Positions 52,807 through 63,575 of a DNA stretch of 64,000 nt are shown here, in pieces. Made by a program: the position numbers and the translations under genes. The notes under the pieces are model-generated. The model saw only the letters and a program-made list of their open reading frames with translations, did not search any database and was not told where the DNA came from. Positions within the stretch are counted from its first letter, which is position 1. The number at the start of each line of letters is the position of its first letter. The DNA comes from Oxytricha trifallax (taxonomy: Eukaryota; Ciliophora; Spirotrichea; Sporadotrichida; Oxytrichidae): positions 48,618-112,617 of the forward strand of contig ARYC01017411.1 of NCBI GenBank assembly GCA_000711775.1, read 5' to 3'.

Positions 52807-52911
52807 TTTGCAAACTGGCCTAATTTCTCTACTAACCCTAATAAAACCCCAACTTTACCCTACTAATCAAAGCACTTATAAACCTCACTAAGGGGTTTTG
52901 GGGTTTTGATT

Positions 52912-53105
52912 GGTGCTTTGCATCATTTATTTTATTGGCTTTCTTTTCACTTTTATGACTAGGCATGATTGTATTTTGACTAAGTTTTCTTTCAAACCAC
53001 AAGTTTGTTAAATTTATGAATTATTATCTTTCTCTGAATCCGATTTCTAAGAGCTGCCGTCAGAACGCTAAGAATACAATCTTTTAAGCTGCTTAGTTTT
53101 ATAAG
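52912..53105 (-). CDS. Possible short coding segment
   Basis: A minus-strand frame open for about 65 codons (KTKQLKRLYSQRSDGSSQKS...), with the composition typical of coding sequence here. It runs into the right end of TBE-4. No homology recognised, and no start or stop assigned with confidence. Confidence 0.3.
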
Positions 53106-53344
53106 CAAACATAATCAATTTCCCTATTTGCTATTAATAAAATACATAAAAATAGATAAATTGGTACAAATTCAAATATGAGAAAATTTCTTAGTTATTT
53201 TAACTGCCATATATTTATTATTTTGTAATTTAAATTTGATTTAAAGCAGTTTTAATTAAATAAAAATATATAATATTTAAATTTTAAAATAAGAATGGAA
53301 AAAAGTGGAGTGCAAGGTGAAAGTTAACTTATTTATAAAGATTA

Positions 53345-54600
53345 TTTTCAGGTATCATAGGGTGATGACCCGGTCATCACAACGGACGAAATCGTCGAGA
53401 TGCTCTAACTTATAGATTGCGAGTACCAGTTCTGCAGATAGAAGTAATAATTTATTTAGTTTTTTTGAATCTTTATTGAAATTTATGGTGATATTGAGGT
53501 TTAAAAACACTGACTCTGACTTTTGCAATGGTTAGCAGCAACCCCAGTGAATAATTTATGTATTTGTGCTACTAGCTTTATATTAACTTTCAATCAATAA
53601 TCATCTGGCTACAGACTTGAATAAATATGATGTCTCTATCACCGCTTCTTAAAATGTTAGTAAGTATGATGAATTATAGATTTCATTGATGTTTTTGTCA
53701 TTCGTATTGTTTAAATAATTTTTAAACTCATTCTCAATTAGTTCTCATGTAAGAAAATTGGAAAATGAGGGTAAATATGCTTCCATATAAACTTAAGACT
53801 GGCTATGATGTCAGAGTATGTGCAGTATTGCTAAAGTTTTGCAGTGTTTAAATATAAACAAGTAAAAATTCCGAAAATTTCACCTTTAAGAATGGGGCAA
53901 GTGGCTTGAATGATAAAATTGAAAATTTTAGCAATAATATTGATGAAGGTGCTGTGATCGCAGATATGGCTAACATCTAAATAGATGGTTGATGACATCA
54001 AATGTTTTGCTTATTTTGGGCGGGGAGCAGCCAACAAAAGGAAAACCTACAGAATAAGATTATTACATCCTTAATCAGCAGAGAGGAGTTGATGATGTTA
54101 ATAGAAAGAGTGGCTCATAAACTTAAAATCAGTAACCTCTCTAATGACGACAAGGAATGGAGGAGTCAATTAGATCAAACCAATAAGTATGCTGACTAAG
54201 TCAAATAAGCTTTGCCAGATGTAAGAACAAGGTTAGTGAAACATTTTAATAAAGTGAGCAAAGCACTCAGGTGAATTGCCAAGAAGGAGAGTATTTGATC
54301 AAACAGCTTGCTAGAATTACTGGATATAAAAGTGCTCACTCTGAAATTCTAAAGGGCATTTAAACAGCTTCTGCTATTTTAAGTAAAAATTTTGGAGACA
54401 TTGAGAATGAATTCAGTGAATCAACGAAATACAATCTTATGGTGAGAGAAAGATTGATGAGACAGGCAAATCATTCAGTGATAACACTTCCTTCTAAACG
54501 TCAAGAAGCTTAATTCCACTGTAATAGCAGATATTAAATCCATCGATATAAGAATTAGTAGGATCTAAATCACTCTCTTGTAATGAACAGTCAAGGAAAG
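53345..54600 (+). CDS. Unknown helical protein, multi-segment
   Basis: Plus-strand coding stretches. 53350-53450 (GDDPVITTDEIVEMLQLIDC) follows an AG acceptor. Then comes a region near 53540-53640 with frame changes that suggest IESs, followed by 53880-53985 (NGASGLNDKIENFSNNIDEG) and 54005-54290 (SREELMMLIERVAHKLKISN to KHFNKVSKALR). The last is about 54285-54510 (CQEGEYLIKQLARITGYKSA). Helical, charged, without a known domain. Segment joins are unresolved and it may be broken. Confidence 0.45.
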
Positions 54601-55190
54601 AACAAAGTAATAAAAAAGACAAAAATCAGCATTTAAAAATGGTCATCGATAACAATGATTATAACGATCTCGTCATTTGAAGAAAAAATGGTTGAAAATT
54701 ACAGAAAAGCATTTTCTAATATAATCATAAATAAATTTATATTGTTTTAAGTATTATTACAAAATAATAAATACATGACAGATAAGATAATTAATAAATT
54801 TTATCATATTTGTATTTGTACCAATTTAACTATTTTTTATGAATTTTATTGGTATTTAAGCAAATAATTATTTAAATAATTAATATGACCACAAATTAAT
54901 TTAAAATAGTCTAATTAAGAATACAATTAATCTAATCATAAATTATATCAAACATAAAAAGATTGTTGACCAACTTAATTCTATTAGATTCAGATTTCTC
55001 TTTATCAAATACCTCTGATCAAATGCTAACCCCAGAACCTAATCATCCATTAAGTAAGTAATTCCAGTTTATATTAAAACTAATTTTTAACTAATGAAGA
55101 ATTATTATTTGCTATTATTTCTCAAATCTACTCAAATAAACTTACTTAGTCCTATATTTAATTAAGACTAATCATATATCAAAATAAAAT
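54600..55190. other. AT-rich spacer
   Basis: No supported gene; leads into the TBE relic. Confidence 0.4.
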
Positions 55191-55227
55191 AAAGACTATT
55201 TAATAATTAAATTAATAGGATGAATGA

Positions 55228-56006
55228 CTATAGTCTTGAGAAGAGATTCGTGAAAAACGAAGAGCTAGCTTAACTAAAGATGAGATTTATCGTTACATAA
55301 CTTAGTATCGTAATATAACTTTATCTGTTTTATTTATTTTTGTAGTCAACTTATTCCACCCTAATTACTAAGCGACCCGGATTGCGTTCTGAAGATTGAT
55401 ACTTAATGGGTCGAAAAAGGCATTGAAACAAGACTAGATTCACAGCATACAAGTCCCTTTTTTCAAGAGCTCTCAGTTAAAAACTTAGACAACGCTGCTA
55501 TATCAGATGACCTAGTCCCTGATACATGCCATCCTTAGATTAGAATTCAGGTCAACTTCCTGAACGACATTTTTTCTTCTCAATCCTGGGAACTGTTAAG
55601 CCTGACTATATGAAAGCAGTCGTAGATCACGCCCATTAACTACGCTATAACGAAGGTGCTCAACAGTCAGAGCAAAACTGAATGGAAGTTACTCCAGAGT
55701 GGTTTGATGATCTCCTTAAGCACCTCTTTGTTTCGAGTAAGGCTTATTGAGCTTAATTCTTAAGAGAAACCTGGCAAAGCAATATTTTTGATGAAGCAGA
55801 GATTAAGATTAAGCAGATAAAAATCCTAAAACAAATCCTTTGAGATCGCATCAAGACTAATAGGAGTTAGAAGACCACCTTAACAGGTTCAGGAAGAAAA
55901 TAACACTATCAATAAGAGGAAGAGATTGGCAGATGGGTTAATATAAATAATCAATATTTAACAAAGGACCCCTAGCAAGCAGAATAAAGATATGATGATT
56001 TAATGA
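55228..56006 (+). pseudogene. Divergent TBE-type 22-kDa gene (relic)
   Basis: Distant homologue of the TBE 22-kDa protein. RRASLTKDEIYRYITQ corresponds to FRSKEDLYRYL, LPERHFFFSILGTVKPDYMK to the FFFGVLGTL block, and KKPGKAIFLMKQRLRL to KPGTGIFLMKE. Introns sit at the same two positions: 36 bp (GTAATATAAC...TTTGTAG) and 28 bp (GTAAGGCTTA...CTTAAG). One in-frame TGA (after QQSEQN, near 55680) breaks it. No C4A4 terminus is nearby. Confidence 0.75.
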
Positions 56007-56089
56007 TTAGGTTAAATATAGTCATTAAGCTTTAAGAATTTCTTATATTCCTTAATTCACTTAATTAATTATCTTCACTTTGTCTACTT

Positions 56090-56960
56090 GCTCGATTGAA
56101 CTACTTATACATTGCTTTACTCTTGGTCTTTAAATCACATTTTACCTTCATAAAATTTCTTTCTTGTATATTTATTTAACTGTGTAGAAGTAGCTTTCAA
56201 TTCCGTAAAATTAAGGTGAGTAAGGAACACTAAAGATGAGAGTAATCATCGAATCTCTCATTCAATCCCAAGTGGTCTTGCTTCGATGTGCTTAGAGATT
56301 ATCCATGGATACAGCAAGTCTTTGATGAGGGAAATTTTATCTCAGCTCAATTAGATACTAGAAAAATTCAGGATTTCGCACTGACCTCTTGAATATTCTA
56401 TAATGCACTAAGCCCAGTTTGTTCGAGATTCCAGCGAGTAAAGTATAAGTAGTGATTTCAGATTTTCGATCTTTGAGATACGGATGAGAATAGGTCTTAG
56501 CGCATGATCGACCAAGCTGAGTCGATGAAGAGAAAATGGCCTCATCAACAAAGAAAATCATGGCACTTTGTTAAAGATAATTGATAAAGGTTGTTTTCAT
56601 CATTGTTTTTAGGGCAGTTAGCTTCTCAAACGGAATCAACTCACTTCCCTTGACTAGTTTTATTTTCTTGAACTTAATCCCCTAACTTTTGTATAGTCTT
56701 TTTAAAGTTGAGGGACTTATTCTCGATTATGGGGTACTATCTGTGAAACATAACTACTCGTTGTCTCAATGAAAGCCCAATCCAATGCTGAAGAGTGTCT
56801 ACTCTGATGAGATACTCAAATTAGTATAGTCTAAGACTACGAAATCTTTGAGGGATTAGTCAATTTTATTAGTCGTGAATGAACTACTGCATGACTATAG
56901 TCTTCGCAAAGTCTTCGGAGCTAGTCCTGAAAATTTAACTATAAGATTTGGATCTAAAAT
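56090..56960 (-). pseudogene. Divergent TBE-type transposase (relic)
   Basis: Minus-strand fragments align with the TBE transposase. RQRVVMFHRQYPII corresponds to DQRAVMFHRKFPDM, IFFVDEAIFSS carries the first Asp, TLLAGISNKLGLVHYRIFKR matches the ILAGISEDSGLE block, AVSMDNLQAHRS the second Asp, and VPYSPQFYGIESYF the Glu region. Frameshifts and a TGA separate the second and third motifs. Tail-to-tail arrangement with the relic 22-kDa gene is the same as in TBEs. Confidence 0.75.
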
Positions 56961-57206
56961 TTTTTTAAATTGAATTTAGAACTTTCTAAACACAATATTA
57001 ACTTTTTAATGAAGTATTAGGTAGTTAATACTTGAATTTTCATGAGATGGTCCTAGGATCTTAATTAAGGTAATTTATAATATAAGAACTAACTTAAGGC
57101 TATTATACTATTTTATAAACTACTATATATTAATTAAATGAATAAAATTTATTAATACTATTAAGTAATAAAAAGCTTGAATTGCTTTTTACTAATTTAA
57201 AATTAA

Positions 57207-58884
57207 GGATGGGGTGTACAATTCTGGAATTTTTTGAAATTCCAGCACCATTCTGGAATTCCAGATTGGTGAAAAACATTCCAGAATGGTGAAAAACGTT
57301 CCAGATACAGAACTGGAATTCCAGAATTGTATCTGGAATTCCAGATTCAATAGATCTGGAATATTTGAAAATTTTCTTTTTGCTTAAAGTAAAGGTTAGA
57401 TGAAAAGGAATATATAATTTATTTTTTATCATTTTACCTTAGATATATCTAGTTTAACATTTACGATATGTTTAAATAAAATATGATTTATAAAATTTTA
57501 GACATAATAAATAATTTTTAAGTTTTATAACAATAACCTACAATAAAACTATTATTTCATCTATTAAATGTAAATTTTTTAAAAAATTTTATTTAAATTT
57601 TTTCAAATAAATTAACTATTTATAATATTAAAATAATAATAAGTGAGTCTAATAATATTTTTTTATGATTACAAATTCAAAAATAATTATATTATTTTTA
57701 ATAATTTTAAAAATAGAGATTATGATTAAAAAAGTATTGAGAATTAGGATGTTATTAATATTTAATCATTCAGCATATTTTCAATAATCACTTCAATTTT
57801 AGCAAATATATCTTATTTCTTGAATCTATTAATAAGAGTCTATAAAGCTTAATGAATAAAAGTACTTATAATTAGTAGTATTAATTATTACAATTATAAA
57901 GCAATTTGTTTGAACCAACTAAATCAAGTTTGAATTTATGTGAAATTTCTTTGGAATCTAAATAATATATTAATTGGAGAAAATAGGTGCTGCTTTTAAA
58001 GATTAATATATCTAAATTTTAAGAATATCTATTTAATTTTAAATTAATGTCGAATTCTTAACTCACATTTAATTTAATTTATCTTTTGTAATAAAAGTTT
58101 TTTAAGTGTAATTCTTTTAAAACTTAGGATAATTTCTATTTAAGATTAAAATTTTTAACATTGTGACGGTTAATTAATTTGATTATTTAATAATTAATAT
58201 TTAATGGTTTTTTTATTGATACAAAATTTTCAAATAAAACATTTCATTTAAGATTTAATTTTATTTCCCTCACGTCCCTCGACCTTTATTACAATTAAAT
58301 TAACAGGAAATATAATACGTATTTTTTATACTATGGATTTTATATATTTTTAAAAATTAAAATATCATAGAAATACTTTCCAACAGGAAAACAACTTCAA
58401 AACTTAAAATATTTTACTTATTTATGTTTTATTGTATAATTGAACCGATAAAAAATCAACGTTAAGAAAAGTTTTTAAATTCTATAGATTTAGATATTAA
58501 TGTTATTGATGAATTTTCAATAAATAGACAAATTAAAATTTTATATGTAAAAATAATAGCAATAGAGATAAAAGATTAATGTTTAAAATTTAAACTTTTT
58601 ATGAAAAAACATTGAAATATTGATCATATTTCAATAAATAATTCATTTAAACAAATGACTAATGATAATATATAAAATTATATTGTATACTTTTTTTTAA
58701 AAAAAAATCCATTATAACTATAAGTATATTTGATATCATATATTGAGATACCCCTGCACCGAACTGGAATTCCAAAACTGTATCTGGAATTCCAGTTCTG
58801 TATCTGGAATTCCAGATTCATTGGATCTGGTGTTCCAGAATGGTGCTGGAATTTAAAAAAATTCCAGAATTGTACACCCCATCC
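57207..58884. mobile_element. Non-coding DNA transposon with 8-bp target duplication and palindromic termini
   Basis: 1,678 bp. It begins GGATGGGGTGTACAATTCTG and ends with the inverted copy (CAGAATTGTACACCCCATCC). It is flanked by AAAATTAA on both sides (57199-57206 and 58885-58892). Each subterminal region, about 150 bp, holds several copies of TCTGGAATTCCAGA-type palindromes. The interior is extremely AT-rich with no ORF. An 8-bp duplication is typical of hAT-type elements; superfamily assignment is inference. Confidence 0.88.
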
Positions 58885-58892
58885 AAAATTAA

Positions 58893-60670
58893 TCTGACTC
58901 CTTAATTCTTATAATTCTTGAATCATGAGGATTGTCTCTTTTATAATTATCTTTAACGCATTATATTTTAGAATTTGATTTTAAATTAATAGGATACTTT
59001 CTTATATCTTATTGTTTTTAATTTTATTGACCTTTCATATTAGTCACCATATTTGTGCAAGGCCATTATTAAACTATCTTTTAAACTAATTCAGATTTCT
59101 TTGTAAAACCTTTTGAATTTAACTATTTCATTGACAACATTTTCTTAATTTATGTCATTCTATTATATTTTTTACACTATGCATTGGTATTTGATGTGCT
59201 AAATTTATTGAAGCAAACTTCATAAATAGAAGAGAATATGTTTTGTTTGGATTTTTACAAGGCAGTAGCAACCAGGTCAAAATGATCTTATTCGGTTAAA
59301 CTTTTATCATACAACGTATTTCATAAATAATGTTTGTGTTCTGCAGTAAAGCTATACTTATGTTCAAGTAATATTTTGATTGTTAACTTTAAATAAATAT
59401 TATGATTCCAAAAATTAAAAAAAAAGATTTAAATTATCAGTTTTAGATATCATAAAATAGAGTTTAATTGCTAAGAAGTAATGATGAAGTTATAAGTCCT
59501 AATAAAGGATATATTTTTAAGTGCCAATTAGATGATCAAAGATTATTAGGGTGATAATCTGTATACACAGACATTATATATTATTTTAAATAAAATAAAA
59601 GAAAATTTATTATTGATAAGGACTTTTTTTTATATCAATCTTTATTAAAATTTATCCATTTAACTTACAAATAACTTATCCATCAGTAGATGATTTGATG
59701 TAATTTGGGCAAAGAAATTGTCAAGGTCAAGAAATTTATTTCCCTAAAGCTTTTTTTATTTTTCATAATTATTATTGATATCAATCCAAATTTAAATGTT
59801 TAATGCGACTTTTCTCTTTGATTATGCGTTCAGTCATATTTTATAAATGAATGTTCATATAAACTAGTTCGTTTTCTCAAGAAAATCTAATATAAATAAT
59901 GCCATTAATCTAACATTATTTGTAAAAATTTGAAAAATTCTAAATAACTTCATATCAATATTGTAATTTAATTATTGATGCCTTAAAATATGAAAAGTAT
60001 CTATTAGTTATTTTATTTGATGAAAGATAAAAGGTCCAATAAGGCAAGAATTGATGACTTATAAAAGTTTATTTTTTTTTGATATTTTAAGATTGAGAAT
60101 CTTGGTTCACAATAAATACTAAATCTTCATTGATTTATAAACTGATTTTAATGAGCAAGAAGTATGGGCATTTTAAATTCTATATAATTCATTTAAAAGC
60201 TTTTATGAATACAATTGATTAAAGTATGAAACTTAGAGTATACTAGAAAGCACCTAGTAAGTGTGGTATTTATAGCAAAGCATTCTTCATTTCACACGGA
60301 GCTTCAATTCTCACTTGTTAATTTCTTAAAATGAGAATCTCTCAAGTTGCATCTGATATGAAATTGTGTATCTTTTATCCCTCTATATTTGAAAAAATGG
60401 CAAATTATTGTGGAATTTACTTTTTATTTTGTTGTTGTCTGGCTTTCAAGAGTAGATTCATAATTTAAAAATAATGTAAAACTTTTAGATAAATAGCTAT
60501 TAATAAATAATAAGCTAGATTGAAGTAATTAAACCCAATTGAATTAAAGATATTTAAAATAATAATTGATTTATATTTTACTATTTAATAAAAATAAATT
60601 ACAATAATCTTTAACATAATTTATTATTTTAATAAAAGAACAAATATTTAGTAAAGTTAATAATTAAATG
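58893..60670. other. AT-rich region without supported genes
   Basis: Short open stretches only, and none with convincing protein-like composition in both halves. No repeat or RNA gene was seen. Confidence 0.4.
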
Positions 60671-60679
60671 TATTATTAA

Positions 60680-61320
60680 TAAAACCCCAAGAGTAAAATT
60701 TTAGAGAATCGTGGAAATTAAAAATAAATGAATTATTAATCAAGAGCTAGTTTATTGTGATTGAATTGCTAAGTTTAAAACTGTGAATTTGGTACTCGCT
60801 AAGCGAGTCTCTTAATCATACTCTTGAAGAGTTTACCCTGCTTATGCTGTACTTCCTCTCCGTCACTCATGCTGTCATCTTCCTTCTGTCCCTTGCATTC
60901 TTCCTCTTACTGGTAGACTGCCATCTCCTGAGAGTATTCATTGACACTATTCTTCTGGGAATCTTGCGAACTGTTATCTGAATCCTCGCTTTCACTTGAA
61001 CTGGTCCCTCCGTCCATGTCCCGACCTAAGCGCGCTCCCGCGTACATTTTTTAGTATGGGTGGTCATGGAGCCTTGGCATCTTATCACTGATGAAGGACT
61101 CAACTCTGGTTCGATAATTTCCATGCATTAGTTTCGAGTTCTCCACCCACATAGCCTTTTCTCGGGGATAGTTTTCATACATGACCTTGGCGTGAATGGC
61201 GTTCTTGATGACTTTGACTTAGAAGATGTCTCACACTCTGTAGGTCTCTCACTTGCCCAGTGGTGCTTGCTGCTGAATCTGCTTTTGCTGACCCTTACTT
61301 TGTTCTGAAGTTGACTCCAT
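60680..61320 (-). CDS. Accessory ORF of the DD34E element, acidic Ser-rich
   Basis: ATG 61320 opens MESTSEQSKGQQKQIQQQAP. A middle segment (KVMYENYPREKAMWVENSKL; RTRVESFISDKMPRLHDHPY) is followed by a Ser/Asp/Glu-rich stretch (GTSSSESEDSDNSSQDSQK). No TGA is met before the left terminal repeat, so the true end is uncertain. No known domain. Confidence 0.6.
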
Positions 61321-61659
61321 TACTAATTTCAAACTTTTGATTTTCTAATTTGATTATAATTTAATAGGGTGTCTTGAATTTTAATAATTTCGAATTGGAC
61401 TTTAATTGACCTATTAAATATTTTAATACTAAAAGTTTGCTTATCTTACCAAATCAGTGTTGCAGATGAATTTCAGGGTAAGAACAACATTGATGCCCTG
61501 TAAAGATAGTCATTCGAGAGCCCTTAAAATAAAGCATCCTCCTGTAATCTACGACACAGAAAAGTATTTCCTAGACTAAGATAAACTTCAAATACAAATG
61601 GTTACAGATTGGCATATTTAATAGAGTATATGTGATTCGTGAGTTCGCAGAGTGGGTGG

Positions 61660-62130
61660 CCAAAACCTGAATAAATTACAGTATCAGACATCCACCATGC
61701 TCAGATGCCTCAGGGCATCGACCAAAGAGCATGCAAATGCGCCGGTAAACCACCGCATGTCAAAGTGTGAGAGCTGCACAGCCAAGGCCTGAGCATAACG
61801 CCGCAACAGCTTCCTATAGCTTTTTAAGGGAGGAATGCAAACTTTGTGGAGACAGACAGGAGCATGGAGCTGAGGTCGCGGAATTTATTGAACTTGAATG
61901 CCTTTTCCACTATAGCCATGTCATACTAGTAAGGGCCAAGGTACAATATGGGGATCTTAAGCTTATTCAGGACGCTATAAGTGCAGCTGATGCGGTGGTA
62001 GGATGCGTTGTCCATCAACAATAGGGAGTGAGCGCTAGCTAGTTGCAGATTTGGTACCAGTTTCAATATAAAGATGGCCCTCATCTCTCATGTTTATTGA
62101 TTGGTTTCGATTTCGTCTGCATGAAGAGAG
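61660..62130 (-). pseudogene. DD34E transposase remnant of the 60.7-63.6 kb element
   Basis: Minus-strand frames give SLHADEIETNQ (first acidic motif) and, after a TGA, HSLLLMDNASYHRISC. Then KLKIPILYLGPYQYDMAIVE follows, continuing KAFKFNKF. Asp of MDN and Glu of VEK are separated by 34 residues, the IS630/Tc1-mariner pattern. A frame change leads to RKLLRRYAQALAVQLSHFDM. The first motif is only about 38 residues before the second Asp, shorter than usual, so parts are missing or an intron is unrecognised. Confidence 0.65.
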
Positions 62131-62542
62131 ATTTCTCCTGGAGGATTCTTGTAGTTTTAAAAGCTATTCTCTACCCCTGTATCATTCTTAGAGTGCACTT
62201 GGAGAAAGTGTTGGTTGAAAGAATGTGATTGAATAGTGTTTCCATTTGCTTAAACATTCCATCATTGGCTGCATTGAAGAGCCTCTGCACTCGGGGTCGT
62301 TGCTTGCTTATAGCTGTTTAGATGTAGCCGTTAACCTCATGCCTGAGCAGGCAATACCGTGAATGCTTCTTGTATCTTGTTTTCTGGAATAACCTAGACC
62401 TCAAATATTTTTGCAAGCAGCATTTTTGAGTATCCGTATCATCCTTAAGTCGAGACTCCCTCGACCGTTTAATAGCGGCCAGACCAAACATTATCAAGTT
62501 AACCTGCTCCCTCTTGGTATCCTGCTCCCTAATATTAGCCAT
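62081..62542 (-). CDS. ORF of the DD34E element, basic; possibly transposase N-terminal part
   Basis: 153 residues, ATG 62542 (MANIREQDTKREQVNLIMFG) to TGA 62081-62083. Basic and helical (RSRESRLKDDTDTQKCC; KYLRSRLFQKTRYKKHSRYC). It lies immediately upstream of the DDE motifs and overlaps them in another frame, so the two may have been one protein before a frameshift. Confidence 0.55.
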
Positions 62543-62889
62543 ATTAAGTAGTAGTTTTGGAGGTGCTTCTGATCTGTGGTCGCCTTGATATACATTTCTT
62601 GGAGTTGGGTGTCCTTTAGACTTGCAGATGTTGATTTATTAGTCAACTTTTTGACTTACAGTAATTTGTTGGTTGGTTGAATTTTCATTAATTTATTTAA
62701 TTTTTGTTCAATTTGTTTTAGTAGATTGCTTAGTTTATTACTCAAGTCCGGAGATACTTCGCTCATTGATGAGTACTTTGGTAAAGGATCTCCAATTACT
62801 CTACTAGGATCTGCTGAGGGTGTCATCTCCAGTTAATTGTTATGAGGAAGTCTTAATGTCTCATTGAATTTATTTTCTTCCATCGCCAT
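62494..62889 (-). CDS. Small ORF of the DD34E element, coiled-coil
   Basis: ATG 62889 (MAMEENKFNETLRLPHNNQ), with a helical central stretch (SPDLSNKLSNLLKQIEQKLN), ending at TGA 62494-62496 and overlapping the start of the next ORF. No domain recognised. Confidence 0.45.
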
Positions 62890-62973
62890 TAAAGTTTTTG
62901 CCTATATGTACTGTATAGGGCCCCCACCACTAGCTTTGGGCGCGCCTTCATTTGTGTAAGGTTTCACCACTTA

Positions 62974-63339
62974 TCAAATAGTGGCCTCCATCGTCTCCTC
63001 TGTATCTATCTTTCGCAATTTTGCATTATTTTTCAGAAATGTAAGCTTGCGGACTGACGTGTGTAGTTAAATTATTTAGTCCACCATCTCATTATATTAA
63101 GTAATAACACTGTCGCCAAAGATGGGTGAAGCGAGACCAACTATCTCTTTTTTAGATCTCTTGCCAACGGTTATGTTATCGAGAAAGCATCTTATTCTTA
63201 TCTTGAAAATGTCAGGTAATGGTATGTGTGTTGGCACGAGGAGGGCACGAAGGTTGGGCAGCAGTACTGACTAGTCCACTGTCGATGGTGACAGGAAGGT
63301 AATTATGGTCTGAGTCACCCTTTTATCCGGTCTGAGCAT
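62974..63339 (-). CDS. Small ORF of the DD34E element, nearest right terminus
   Basis: 121 residues, ATG 63339 (MLRPDKRVTQTIITFLSPST) to TGA 62974-62976. Contains LPDIFKIRIRCFLDNITVGK and IVGLASPIFGDSVITQYNEM. No domain recognised. Its codon composition is GC-richer than host genes. Confidence 0.5.
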
Positions 63340-63575
63340 CAAGGCTGTATATTTAAGGCTAAATTATTATAATATTTTGAGATAGGTATAAATAAAATTT
63401 AATCAATTCAGACTTTTAAATTAGGTAGCTTTTCGTTTTATTAAGACGCCCATAAATATTTATTGTCCTAAGTTAATTAATCATTAAGCTACCAAATCTT
63501 TTATAATAAAAATATAGTATTTACTTATTTTTCAAATTCGTAATTAATTCAAATTTTACTCTTGGGGTTTTATTA

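Larger units (their letters stand above)
49138..52908 (-). mobile_element. TBE-4: TBE truncated at its left end by TBE-3
   Basis: Starts abruptly inside the 57-kDa gene right after TBE-3. It ends with GGGGTTTTGGGGTTTTG at 52908, followed by ATT (52909-52911). That ATT matches the ATT left of TBE-3 (45061-45063). About 300 bp including the left terminal repeat are gone. Confidence 0.94.
60679..63573 (-). mobile_element. DD34E transposon with C4A4-containing inverted termini
   Basis: 2.9 kb. Left end ATAAAACCCCAAGAGTAAAA and right end the inverse complement; TA on both sides (60677-60678 and 63574-63575). Clearly more GC-rich than its surroundings. All ORFs are on the minus strand: an acidic ORF, a DDE transposase remnant, and three further ORFs. 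Its termini contain one AAAACCCC unit but are otherwise unlike TBE. Confidence 0.8.

Noticed and set aside
52912..53105. Continuation of the 41005-45063 gene beyond TBE-3/TBE-4
   Set aside because: After removing the elements the plus frame stays open only about 20 codons with poor composition, while the minus frame looks better, so continuity across the insertion is not claimed.
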